A stretch of 64,000 nucleotides of DNA from an uncultured Methylococcaceae bacterium (GTDB lineage: Bacteria; Pseudomonadota; Gammaproteobacteria; Methylococcales; Methylomonadaceae), in the NCBI GenBank assembly GCA_903927955.1, contig CAIYOW010000056.1, forward strand, positions 1-64,000. The letters are read 5' to 3'. Every line of letters begins with the position of its first letter. Position 1 is the stretch's first letter. The translations under genes were made by a program, and so were the position numbers. The notes below the pieces were generated by a model. The model did no database searches, had not been told where the DNA came from, and saw only the letters and a list, made by a program, of their open reading frames with translations. Shown one piece after another: positions 50,093 to 59,511 of the stretch.

Positions 50093-51039
50093 GGGCTAGT
50101 GCCGACCCCTATTGATTTAATGACGGTTTGGCTGTCCAGGTCGATCAGGGAGATGTCGTTGCTGATGCCATTGGCGGTATACAGCCGTTTGTGGTCGGGC
50201 GAGAAAGCGATATTCCACACTCTTGAACCAACCAGCAGGTAATTTTCCACTGCGTAGGTTTGTGCGTTGACCACGGCGATGCGGTTGGCGGGGCCAAGAG
50301 CCACGTAGGCTTTACGCCGTTGCGGGTCGATGGCGATGCCGACCGGCTGAATTTTGCCGCTGCTGATGCCGGGTATGGCAAAGCTGATGGTTTTGATTAT
50401 TTTTTTAGTGCTGGTGTCCATGACCATCAGTGTGCCAGCCATTTCTGAAGTGGCCCACAGTTGTTGGCTGTCGGCGGTAAAGCTGAGCGCACGCGGGCGC
50501 GGGTCAACCAAGGTGTTTTCTATGACGGTCAGGCTTTGGGTGTCAATCCAATGCACCATGTTGGTGGTTTCGGAGGCACAGGCCAGCCATTTTCCGTCCG
50601 GGCTAGCGGCGATGCCTTCCGGTTCTACGCCTACGGCTATTTGCTTGATGATGTTACGGTGGGCAATATCCACCACGGTGACTTGGCTATCATCTTCGTT
50701 GGAAACATAAAGCCGGTCGCCTTTGGGTGATATGGCAAAGGTTTCGGGATCATCACCGGACGGCAGCAGCCCTTGTTCCTCAAGGGAATCGGCATCCAGT
50801 ATTTTTATGGTGTGTTCATCGCTGGCAGCGACGTACAGCCATGCGTTGTCCGGGCTAAGGGCAAGGCCGCGCGGGCGCAAGCCAACTGGGATGGTTTTGA
50901 GCAGGGTGCCGGCAATGGGGTCAACCACCGCTAAGGCGTTGTCTTTTTCCAGTGAGACAAATACGGTTTCGGCTTGGGCGGCAGTTTGTGCAGCCAGTAG
51001 TCCGACCAGCAGCAAGGTGGTTCGTAGGGAGAGGGGCAT
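50068..51039 (-). CDS. YVTN beta-propeller protein, PQQ-catabolism-associated type (listed start 51117; 51039 more likely)
   Basis: Signal MPLSLRTTLLLVGLLAAQTAAQA; repeated blade motifs LALSPDNAWLYVA, FAISPKGDRLYVSN. Confidence 0.88.
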   Translation of the reverse strand: MPLSLRTTLLLVGLLAAQTAAQAETVFVSLEKDNALAVVDPIAGTLLKTIPVGLRPRGLALSPDNAWLYVAASDEHTIKILDADSLEEQGLLPSGDDPETFAISPKGDRLYVSNEDDSQVTVVDIAHRNIIKQIAVGVEPEGIAASPDGKWLACASETTNMVHWIDTQSLTVIENTLVDPRPRALSFTADSQQLWATSEMAGTLMVMDTSTKKIIKTISFAIPGISSGKIQPVGIAIDPQRRKAYVALGPANRIAVVNAQTYAVENYLLVGSRVWNIAFSPDHKRLYTANGISNDISLIDLDSQTVIKSIGVGTSPWGVAVRP

Positions 51040-51118
51040 GTGTTGTTCTCGCTTTACAGAAGAGTGGCAAACGTTAGGGTGGTGATGCCAATAGTTGTTC
51101 CTTACCCGAGAACTCACG

Positions 51119-51141
51119 TTCCCTGAGCGTAGCCGAAGGAA
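51119..51141. repeat. Dispersed repeat-like palindrome TTCCCTGAGCGTAGCCGAAGGAA
   Basis: Imperfect palindrome resembling the common CCCTGAGCGTAGTCGAAGGG repeat. Confidence 0.5.
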
Positions 51142-51289
51142 GCTGCAGTTATGGTATTACTTTTGTTATATTGGCACAAGTACCAAAAATAGCACCAACA
51201 AAGCCAAAAACCAGTCAAAAATTGACTTTGAAACGAACCGGTACTTAGCACTATTTTGGCTACAATCATTTGTTTTACCAGTAAGTTTT

Positions 51290-52540
51290 TCACGGCGACT
51301 TGCTCATTTTACAAAGTGTTTCGGGGGCATCGTAGCCTAAGGTGTCCAGTTCGGTTTGCGGGTGCAGGAAGCCTTCTATCGGGGCCACCTCAACCACGGA
51401 GCGGGGGGCTGCCAGCAGCACGGGTTGGCGCAATTGCCCATCCCAGCTACGGAATGATAAAGGTGTGCCTTTGTAGCCTTGCAAGGCGAAATGGGGGCTG
51501 AGCAGGTAATCTTTAATCGGGTGGGCAGCGTTGCTTTGGCTGCGCACAATGGCTTCGCCCAATGCGCGTACTGCCAAATAGGCTGCGTAGTCGCGTTCTT
51601 CCATCCAGCGACCGGTTTTGCCTTTAAAGCGGTTTTGGATTTGTATGGCGCCCCATTGTTCGTGGGCGGGATGCCACGCAGTGGCGATCAGCCCTTGCGT
51701 GCCGATGACTGGCCTTGCGGCCCAAGTGCGGTAGTCCAGGTATTCACCAAATTGGCCTTGTTCGTCGGCGACGACCAGCACATCGTAATCATCATCAATT
51801 TGGGTGAATTCGGCGATTTCAGATTGGGTGGTGCGGCGGGCATCGTGCTGGTGGCGCCAGATTTTTTCGGCCACTATGGTCATGCCAAAGCGTTTGCTGG
51901 CGCGTTTTAGGGCTTCGGTAAACAGTTGGTCTTGTGGGGCATCACCCACCACCATAAACCATTTTGTCCAGCGTTTTTTCATCATATATTGTGCCAAGGC
52001 ATCGGCGCGCATGGCGCGGCTGGGCAGGATGTGCAGGATATTGCTGCGGCAGTCGGCAGCGCGCAAACTGTCATCGCTATTGGCTATATCAAATAATATC
52101 AGCGGGGCGGTGGTAGGCAAGTCGGCTAGGGCCAGCAGTGGCTTGGCGGACAAGTCGGTTAGCAGGTAGGCAAATTTGCCGTTGATGGCTTGTTGGAAGA
52201 GGGCGACAGGGTCGCCTTTGGGCGGCACGGTAAAGTGAGCCAGCTTGAACTGGTGTCCGGTGAATTGGCCGGTGGTGTTATTGTCGGTGATGGCCAGTTC
52301 TGCGCCTGCGCTGCCTAGGTCTTTAATAACGGGGTTAAGCAGCGACACGACAGCGGGGGGCAGCGGCGTTTGGCCCAGATAGGCGATATTTATGACGCTT
52401 GTTTTGTTTTGGGCTGTGACAGCTACCGGGGCTTTGGCGGCGGCTTTGTGGCTTTTGGCACTGGCAGGGTGAGCGCTACACAGCACTAGCAGTATGGGAA
52501 GCGGGACGATGATGCGCCAAAAGGACTTGGTGGATGGCAT
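51290..52540 (-). CDS. ABC substrate-binding protein, PQQ-associated system
   Basis: NIAYLGQTPLPPAVVSLLNPVIKDLGSAGAELAITDNNTTGQFTGHQFKL; cluster context. Confidence 0.82.
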   Translation of the reverse strand: MPSTKSFWRIIVPLPILLVLCSAHPASAKSHKAAAKAPVAVTAQNKTSVINIAYLGQTPLPPAVVSLLNPVIKDLGSAGAELAITDNNTTGQFTGHQFKLAHFTVPPKGDPVALFQQAINGKFAYLLTDLSAKPLLALADLPTTAPLILFDIANSDDSLRAADCRSNILHILPSRAMRADALAQYMMKKRWTKWFMVVGDAPQDQLFTEALKRASKRFGMTIVAEKIWRHQHDARRTTQSEIAEFTQIDDDYDVLVVADEQGQFGEYLDYRTWAARPVIGTQGLIATAWHPAHEQWGAIQIQNRFKGKTGRWMEERDYAAYLAVRALGEAIVRSQSNAAHPIKDYLLSPHFALQGYKGTPLSFRSWDGQLRQPVLLAAPRSVVEVAPIEGFLHPQTELDTLGYDAPETLCKMSKSP

Positions 52541-52705
52541 AGTTTAAGGTTGCTCAATTGGGTTATGGAAATTTGGCTAATTTTATGCTGTTTAGTGGCA
52601 ATCTGCACCGGACTCGTTAGTCATTGGTGTGATGTAGGTTAATTGTTGACTATAACAGTTGGTATAGTCATAATTGACATTGGTTTAAATTGCAAGGTGT
52701 TTATT

Positions 52706-53038
52706 ATGGCAAGTCCTATCATTTTTACAGACAGTGCCGCCGCTAAGGTGCGCGGGTTAATTGACGAAGAAGGCAATAACAATCTTAAGTTGCGGGTTTA
52801 TGTGTCCGGCGGAGGCTGTTCTGGTTTCCAATACGGCTTCACCTTTGATGAAGAGGTCAACGAAGACGACACCCATGTTGAGAATGGTGGCGTGACGGTG
52901 TTGATTGATGCCATGAGCATCCAATATTTGAAGGGGGCGCAGGTTGATTATAAGGAAGATTTGTCGGGCGCACAGTTTGTGATCCGTAATCCTAATGCAA
53001 CCACCACTTGTGGTTGTGGGTCTTCTTTCTCGGCGTAG
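52706..53038 (+). CDS. erpA: Iron-sulfur cluster insertion protein ErpA (listed start 52643)
   Basis: [21 protein letters not shown]...[13 protein letters not shown]-type carrier motif. Confidence 0.95.
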   Translation: MASPIIFTDSAAAKVRGLIDEEGNNNLKLRVYVSGGGCSGFQYGFTFDEEVNEDDTHVENGGVTVLIDAMSIQYLKGAQVDYKEDLSGAQFVIRNPNATTTCGCGSSFSA

Positions 53039-53259
53039 GGCCAGGCATTTTAGGCGGGCGGGACACTAAAGCTAAAAATTAATAGAATCCCCATTGCTGG
53101 TAACGGTGGTGGGGTTTTGGTTGTGGTGTGGGAACTTGGTTACTCGACTTGTACGGTAACAAAGCAAACGCCAGGTCTATTTATGTATTCTGTACCCAGT
53201 GCCTTTGCGGTCTTTTTGGGACTGTAAGCCCATAAAATGCCAAGGCCATTTTATATTAA

Positions 53260-53287
53260 TTGGCAAATTTGCATTTTATGTTAGAAT
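53260..53287 (+). promoter_or_regulatory. Sigma70-like promoter (TTGGCA - 16 nt - TAGAAT)
   Basis: Good -35/-10 upstream of small exported protein gene. Confidence 0.45.
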
Positions 53288-53395
53288 CCTAGACGGACAG
53301 TAGGAAAAAACGCAGGCCATGTTCTATTGGACAGGGCTTTTTTATTGTCTGTGAACCATTGAATTTATATTTTTAACGTTGAGGTTTATTAAACA

Positions 53396-53785
53396 ATGCA
53401 AGTACTAAAAAAAATCGCAATTTCAGGGCTGATGGCAATCTCAATGGCTGCTGTATCATCAGCTGCTTTGGCTGAAGCCACTGGCGAAGCAACCGTAAGG
53501 GCTGCTGCTGAAAACACCGTCAGCAAAATCGAAGAAGCGGTTGGCTTGGCTGAAAAAGGCGGCAACAAAGAAGAAATCATTAAAGCCATTAATGATGCTC
53601 GCCAAACCCAAAAAGAATTCCGTTATGAGTTGACCGAACGTCAACGTCAAAAAGCAAACGACAAATTACGTCTTGCCCGTGATGCCTTCGAAAGTGGCGA
53701 CACTAAAACAGCTGATGCAAAATTGCGTGAAGCGTTGGCAAACTTTGTGGAAATGAAAGCCCAATACGACGCAAACCATAAGTAA
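53396..53785 (+). CDS. Small exported helical protein, paralogue 1
   Basis: Signal peptide ...AAVSSAALA; helical RQRQKANDKLRLARDAFESGDTKTADAKLREALANF. Confidence 0.8.
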   Translation: MQVLKKIAISGLMAISMAAVSSAALAEATGEATVRAAAENTVSKIEEAVGLAEKGGNKEEIIKAINDARQTQKEFRYELTERQRQKANDKLRLARDAFESGDTKTADAKLREALANFVEMKAQYDANHK

Positions 53786-54003
53786 GCTATAGGTTTCGAT
53801 TCGATCATGTTTTTTTGGCATGGTCGAAATTCCTCCCCCTCGCCCTCCCCCGCCTCTCAGCGTTATCTATTTTTAAACACTTTAGCGGTTTAAAAATTTT
53901 AAAATGTGTTAAAATCGCTCCCCGACACTTAGCCAATGCAAGTCTTTGCAGGCCAAGCTGCCAAGCTCAATAAAAATTACAACACTAGGGGATTAGTGAA
54001 ATT

Positions 54004-54390
54004 ATGAAAACTATGAAAAAAGTATTATTGTCTGTATTGATTGCTTCTTCTTTGGCTGCCGTTGCGCCCGCGACTTTTGCAGAGTCTGATCCAGGCAGAA
54101 TCACCTACGCACCTGCTGAAGCTATTGATATGGTAGCGGCTAAAGTTAAAGTGGCTATTGATGCAGTAAGCTCAGGTGCAGAAGGCGAAGCAACTGCTAA
54201 CCTAATTAAAGATGCACTGGATGCCAGCAAAGAAATCAATGCCAACGATAAAGTTGACAATGCCCGTTCAAAAGCTAACAACAAACTGAAAACAGCGCGT
54301 AAGCTTGCTAAAGAAGGTGCGTTGCAAGAAGCGGAACAAGAGTTGAGAAACGCTTATAAAGGTTTCCTTGACCTGAAAACACTGCTGTAA
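54004..54390 (+). CDS. Small exported helical protein, paralogue 2
   Basis: Signal peptide; NARSKANNKLKTARKLAKEGALQEAEQELRNAYKGF aligns with paralogue 1. Confidence 0.8.
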   Translation: MKTMKKVLLSVLIASSLAAVAPATFAESDPGRITYAPAEAIDMVAAKVKVAIDAVSSGAEGEATANLIKDALDASKEINANDKVDNARSKANNKLKTARKLAKEGALQEAEQELRNAYKGFLDLKTLL

Positions 54391-54403
54391 GCATCTGCCT
54401 TGC

Positions 54404-54451
54404 CGCAACCGTACAGGTAAGCCGCTTTTTTGGCTTAACCGTGCGGTTGCG
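54404..54451 (+). terminator. Long nested hairpin downstream of paralogue 2
   Basis: CGCAACCG...TAAGCC-gctttttt-GGCTTA...CGGTTGCG. Confidence 0.5.
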
Positions 54452-54661
54452 TTCTATGTTACTTCCTAAACCATCCCATCACGCTTTGTCCAAACGGACG
54501 CCCGCTAAAAAATCAGCGTTTGTCGCAGCCTTGAATCCTGCTTAGCCCGCCCCCTCCCCTTTCTTTATCTAAACCCTTAAAACCAAGCTTCCGGCTTTTC
54601 GGGTAACCATACCCAAAAAGCCGTGCGTAAACTAGCCATGCCCTAGGCGTAGCCTTGCCTT

Positions 54662-57298
54662 TTATTTGACAGGCGAGTCAATTTGCTTGTCCGGGCTAAA
54701 TCCGGCATTTTTTATAAATTTCTGCTTTAATCGTTCAAAGGCAGAGGCCAGGGTGGTGTCCATGACTGTTTCATTGCCTATGGATACGATGACGCGGGTC
54801 AGTTCGGGCATTTTGTTTTTGGTCGATGCAATATAGATGGGTTGTACATACAATACGGTGTTGCCCATCGGCAAAATGATCATACGACCCATTTCCACAA
54901 TCGAGTTGTATTGCCCCCATAAGGTGAATTGTGCCGATATTTCGGGTACTTGTTGGGTCAATGCTTCAATCTGGGCGGGGCCATTCACTTGCACTTCTTT
55001 ACCAAACTTATAGACGGTGATGTTGGGGTTGTAGGCATGCCCACATTCGCCGCTATCCAATGTGCCAGCAACACCTATCATGCTCAGGTTGGTGCGGTTA
55101 ACTGGCGTCATGGGGTTGATCAGCACAAACTCTTCTTGGTCTTGGCAGTTGCCAAAGTCCATGGTTTGGTAATAAGGCAACACGGTCTGTTCCCGCACAT
55201 TGGCAAATTGCCACGTTTCAGCTTGTTCATAAAACAGTTCGGGGTTTTGTTGATGGTATTTGGCGTAGATTTTCATTTGCTGGTAATAAAAATCACGCGG
55301 ATAACGTAAATGCTCCTTCAGTTCGGCGGGCATGTCGTCAAGCCTTTTGAATAGGCTGGGGTAGGCGTTGCGGTAAGCTTTGATCAGCACATCCTTATCA
55401 TCGGCTATGTAGAAGTCCACATCACCATCAAAGGCATCCACCACCACTTTGACGGCATTGCGCATGTAGTTGAATTTTTGTTCGCCATCCAAAAATTTGT
55501 CTTGGGAAGGTTTGGAAGCCGGATATTTGTCGGATAGCGTGTAGGCATCCACTATCCAATATAAGCGGTCTTTGCCCATGACTACATAAGGGTCTTTATC
55601 AAGGTGCAGGAAAGGGGCCAAATGGGTGATGCGGTCTACAATATTGCGGTGTATTTTTAGTTTGCTTTCGCTGGAAATATTGGTGGAAAAGAATATTTTT
55701 TCTTCTTTCAGATAGATGGACAGCAAGGCTTTGCGGAAAGCGGAGCTGATGGGTATGCCGCCTTCGCCGTTATAGGCTTCTTTAAAGCTGGGGTCGCTAC
55801 CGGCAATGCCGACAATATCCAATTTATTGGGTACGATGGCATAGTCGAGTTGTTCCTGCCCATAGTAAATGTCTGGGTGGCGGGTGCTAAAGCCGACATC
55901 TGAGGACATGTTCAAATCGCGTAAGTACCAGGTTTGCGGTTTGTCGGCATCTTGCGCGGCAGGCGTGATGACTGCACCATAGCCGTGGGTGTAGCGCAAG
56001 TGCATGTTTTCCCAGTTTTGGGCTTCTGTGGGCAATTTGTCCACATTGATTTCGCGGGCCGAGATATTGACTTGGCGGAGATGGCTTAGCGTGAAGTAAC
56101 GGTCTTCATCAACGGAACGGAATTTGTAATAGGGCCGTATTTCTTGTAATTGCCGATAGCTGTCAATAATATATTCCCTGTCCCAGACGGGAATATTTTC
56201 AAAGCGCTTTTGGGTGCCCCATGTTTCAATGTCTTTGGCGGCATCCAGTTTTATATTGACATCTACGGTCTTGATGTTGGTCAAGCTGTAAGCATTGGTG
56301 GTGGCATCAATATTGTGCTTGATATAGTGGTTTTCCGTTTTCACCGGATTGGGGTTGACGACGTAGCGCTGGATCAAGGTCGGGATAAAGGTGGCCTCTT
56401 GCAGCCCCAGCACGATGACAAATGCGCTTATGGCAACAAAAAAGGGGGTTTTTACCCGATGATGCTCGGAAAACACCCAAACAATAAGGCTTACGGAGGC
56501 GGCAAAGAAAGTGCCGATAGAAGCCCAAATTAGGGTGACGTAGTATTGTATTTCGACAAACCCGGGGCCATAGAAGACGGGTTCATGATAGTCCGTATAC
56601 AGCAATGCGTAGCGGCGTAGCATGAAGCCCCAGAGCACAAAGCCAAAGACAAAGCTAATCAGCAGGGTCAGGTGGATTTTTGCGCCTAAAGGGAATGCCT
56701 TACGTTGGTTGGGCACAAATTTATGTTCCGCCCAATACAGCAAGCCGACCATGCAAAAAATAAGTGTCGCTGTCACCAGCAGTTCTTTTTGGATAAGCAG
56801 GTAGGTGGGGTAAGACATCAGGTAAAAACTGACATCGTTGCCATAGACGGAATCTTTTGTGCCGGAATCGCCACCGAAGAAGAACAGCAGTGCCGTTTCC
56901 CATTGGTTATAAAAGGGTATGGCAATAAAAAATGCCAATAGCAAGGCGATGGGGGTATAAATTTTTTCGGAGCCGCTGGCAAAGGTATCGGCAACGCGTT
57001 GGAAACGCTGCTTTTGGGTGTGGTTGGCCAATATTTCATCGGGGGGGTTAAGCCCTAAGAATTTGGAGGCAATCCAAAAGTGCAGAAAGAAAATGGCAAA
57101 GAATATCAGCGTCACCGCACCGGACAAAAAGAACTTGTACAGCAGTTTGAGCCAAAAATAAGCTTCAAAATTTAACGACTTAAACCACCATAAATCAACA
57201 AACAGATCCAGGAAGACGAAATAAAAAGCCACATATAACGGGCCGGCAACAACCAGTGCCGCTCCGATTAACGCGGGTAAAGACTTCAAGTTCCGCAT
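54662..57298 (-). CDS. UPF0182 family membrane protein
   Basis: 878 aa, seven-TM N-terminus and long extracytoplasmic domain of COG1615 type. Confidence 0.92.
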   Translation of the reverse strand: MRNLKSLPALIGAALVVAGPLYVAFYFVFLDLFVDLWWFKSLNFEAYFWLKLLYKFFLSGAVTLIFFAIFFLHFWIASKFLGLNPPDEILANHTQKQRFQRVADTFASGSEKIYTPIALLLAFFIAIPFYNQWETALLFFFGGDSGTKDSVYGNDVSFYLMSYPTYLLIQKELLVTATLIFCMVGLLYWAEHKFVPNQRKAFPLGAKIHLTLLISFVFGFVLWGFMLRRYALLYTDYHEPVFYGPGFVEIQYYVTLIWASIGTFFAASVSLIVWVFSEHHRVKTPFFVAISAFVIVLGLQEATFIPTLIQRYVVNPNPVKTENHYIKHNIDATTNAYSLTNIKTVDVNIKLDAAKDIETWGTQKRFENIPVWDREYIIDSYRQLQEIRPYYKFRSVDEDRYFTLSHLRQVNISAREINVDKLPTEAQNWENMHLRYTHGYGAVITPAAQDADKPQTWYLRDLNMSSDVGFSTRHPDIYYGQEQLDYAIVPNKLDIVGIAGSDPSFKEAYNGEGGIPISSAFRKALLSIYLKEEKIFFSTNISSESKLKIHRNIVDRITHLAPFLHLDKDPYVVMGKDRLYWIVDAYTLSDKYPASKPSQDKFLDGEQKFNYMRNAVKVVVDAFDGDVDFYIADDKDVLIKAYRNAYPSLFKRLDDMPAELKEHLRYPRDFYYQQMKIYAKYHQQNPELFYEQAETWQFANVREQTVLPYYQTMDFGNCQDQEEFVLINPMTPVNRTNLSMIGVAGTLDSGECGHAYNPNITVYKFGKEVQVNGPAQIEALTQQVPEISAQFTLWGQYNSIVEMGRMIILPMGNTVLYVQPIYIASTKNKMPELTRVIVSIGNETVMDTTLASAFERLKQKFIKNAGFSPDKQIDSPVK

Positions 57299-57529
57299 AG
57301 CATCCTCTTTTTGGTATTAGGTGGGGTAAATATAATGTTAAGCGCTTATCCGCACTGGATGTGCTGGATTATTTGGCTATTCTAACACTCTATAGCCCGG
57401 CCGTAATGGATTGGCTGCTTGCGGGCGGCATGATACTAAAGCGCGTTAGGGTTATAGGGATACTGACCGCTTGTCTTAATGTTAAACTGCCTAACCCTAG
57501 CCACTTTCCCTGACTGACTTTTAACTAGC

Positions 57530-58660
57530 TTGCCGCCTCTTAGCCTTTACATACATGTCCCTTGGTGCATTAAAAAATGTCCGTATTGTGACTTTAACTC
57601 CCATGCTGTTAAAGATGATCTGCGCGAAGCCCGCTACATTGACCGGTTATTGGCGGACCTGGCGCAAGATTGCCAGCGCCATGCCATCGACCGCCCTATC
57701 AGCAGTATCTTTATCGGTGGCGGCACACCTAGCTTGTTTGCACCGCAGTCGTTTGAACGCTTGCTGCACGGCATAAGTGCTATCACACCCTTGCAAGCTG
57801 GTCTTGAAATCACGCTGGAAGCCAACCCCGGTACGTTTGAAAGCCAAAAGTTTGCCGATTTTAGGACATTGGGCATTAACCGCTTGTCGATTGGTATCCA
57901 AAGCTTTGATGCGGCAATGTTAAAAAAAATTGGCCGGGTGCATTCGGCGGACGAAGCCTTACGCGCGGTGGACATTGCCCACCACGCGGGGTTTGATAAT
58001 ATTAATCTTGATTTGATGTTCGGGCTACCGGAAGCCGGCCCTGATATTAGCATTAGGGATATACAAACGACGATTGGTTTGGCGCCAGCGCATATTTCTT
58101 TTTACCAATTGACGCTGGAGCCGAACACTTATTTCCATAAGTATCCGCCCAAACTGCCTGATGATGACAGTGTTTTTAAGGTGCAGCAACAGTGCCAAGC
58201 CTTGCTGGCTGATGCGGGCTACTTGCAATACGAAATATCGGCTTATAGCCGCGCCGGTCGGCAATGCCAGCATAATCTCAATTATTGGCAGTTTGGCGAT
58301 TATTTGGGCATTGGGGCGGGGGCGCATGGCAAAATCACTGCACCTAGCGGGCAAATTGTGCGTACTTTTAAGCCTAAAAAACCTGAGCAGTATCTCAATG
58401 AGGGAGAGCGTGGTGAAACAGTGCAAACGCTGGCCCAACAGGATGTGCCGCTGGAATTTTTAATGAACCATTTACGTTTACAGCAAGGCTTTACCTTGGC
58501 GGCCTACCAGCAGGCCACTGGACTACCGCCCGAGTCATTGCAGCCTGGCTTGTCTGAATGCCTGCAACAGGGTTTAATTGGCTTTAACGGTACGGATTAC
58601 GCCTGTACGGGGCAGGGCTGGCTGTTTTTGGATACGGTGTTGGAAAAATTTCTGCCCTAG
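57530..58660 (+). CDS. hemW: Radical SAM family haem chaperone HemW
   Basis: LSLYIHVPWCIKKCPYCDFNSHA; TTG start. Confidence 0.95.
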   Translation: MPPLSLYIHVPWCIKKCPYCDFNSHAVKDDLREARYIDRLLADLAQDCQRHAIDRPISSIFIGGGTPSLFAPQSFERLLHGISAITPLQAGLEITLEANPGTFESQKFADFRTLGINRLSIGIQSFDAAMLKKIGRVHSADEALRAVDIAHHAGFDNINLDLMFGLPEAGPDISIRDIQTTIGLAPAHISFYQLTLEPNTYFHKYPPKLPDDDSVFKVQQQCQALLADAGYLQYEISAYSRAGRQCQHNLNYWQFGDYLGIGAGAHGKITAPSGQIVRTFKPKKPEQYLNEGERGETVQTLAQQDVPLEFLMNHLRLQQGFTLAAYQQATGLPPESLQPGLSECLQQGLIGFNGTDYACTGQGWLFLDTVLEKFLP

Positions 58661-58745
58661 CCGCTTCGCCATCTAGGGTGGGGATGCCTGATATGCGGGC
58701 TATCGCGTACAATAGCCCGACTTCTTATTTTACGGTTTAGCCATC

Positions 58746-59381
58746 ATGCACGATTATCAACGCGATTTCATCACTTTTGCCTTGGACTGCGGTGTCCTAA
58801 AATTTGGCGAGTTCCATCTAAAATCAGGCCGTATCAGCCCTTATTTTTTTAATACAGGATTGTTCAACACGGGCGCACGCTTGGGGCAGTTGGGCGAATT
58901 TTATGCACAAGCACTTATACAATCGGAATTGCCTACCGCTATGCTGTATGGCCCGGCTTATAAGGGCATTCCTTTGGTCAGTGCGGTCGCCATTGCTTAT
59001 GCGCGCCTGACTGGCGGCGATATTCCCTTTGCATTCAACCGTAAAGAAGCAAAAGACCACGGCGAAGGCGGAATAATCGTGGGCACGGCGTTGGCGGGTA
59101 ATGTGCTGATTGTCGATGATGTTATCACGGCAGGCACGTCGGTACGGGAGTCGGTGGACATTATCAACGATGCCCAAGCCAAACCGGCCGGGGTGTTGAT
59201 TGCCTTGGACAGGCAAGAAAAGGGGCTGCACGACACGTCTGCGGTGCAAGATGTGCGCGAGCAGTTGGCTATGCCGGTTATCGCCATTATCAGCTTGGCG
59301 GATATTGTCAGTTATTTGTCAGAAAATGCCGATGCTAGGTTGGAAGCGATTAAACGTTATCAGGATTGTTATGGAGTGTAA
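58746..59381 (+). CDS. pyrE: Orotate phosphoribosyltransferase
   Basis: MHDYQRDFITFALDCGVLKFGEFHLKSGRISPYFFNTGLF; PRPP motif VLIVDDVITAGTS. Confidence 0.98.
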   Translation: MHDYQRDFITFALDCGVLKFGEFHLKSGRISPYFFNTGLFNTGARLGQLGEFYAQALIQSELPTAMLYGPAYKGIPLVSAVAIAYARLTGGDIPFAFNRKEAKDHGEGGIIVGTALAGNVLIVDDVITAGTSVRESVDIINDAQAKPAGVLIALDRQEKGLHDTSAVQDVREQLAMPVIAIISLADIVSYLSENADARLEAIKRYQDCYGV

Positions 59382-59511
59382 GCATTAAAGCAACCTTGCC
59401 GGACAAATTTAAAAGAGTCCGACAGGGGGCGATCTGAGTAGGTACATTGGGATTGTGGCACATTGCCCCCCCCGAAACTTGGAGTCGCCAAGAGGGGCAA
59501 TGCCAAGCAAG

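Noticed and set aside
53798-53830. TTCGATCATG...CATGGTCGAA inverted repeat as terminator of paralogue 1
   Set aside because: The T-run lies in the loop and no T-run follows the stem, so intrinsic termination is not well supported.
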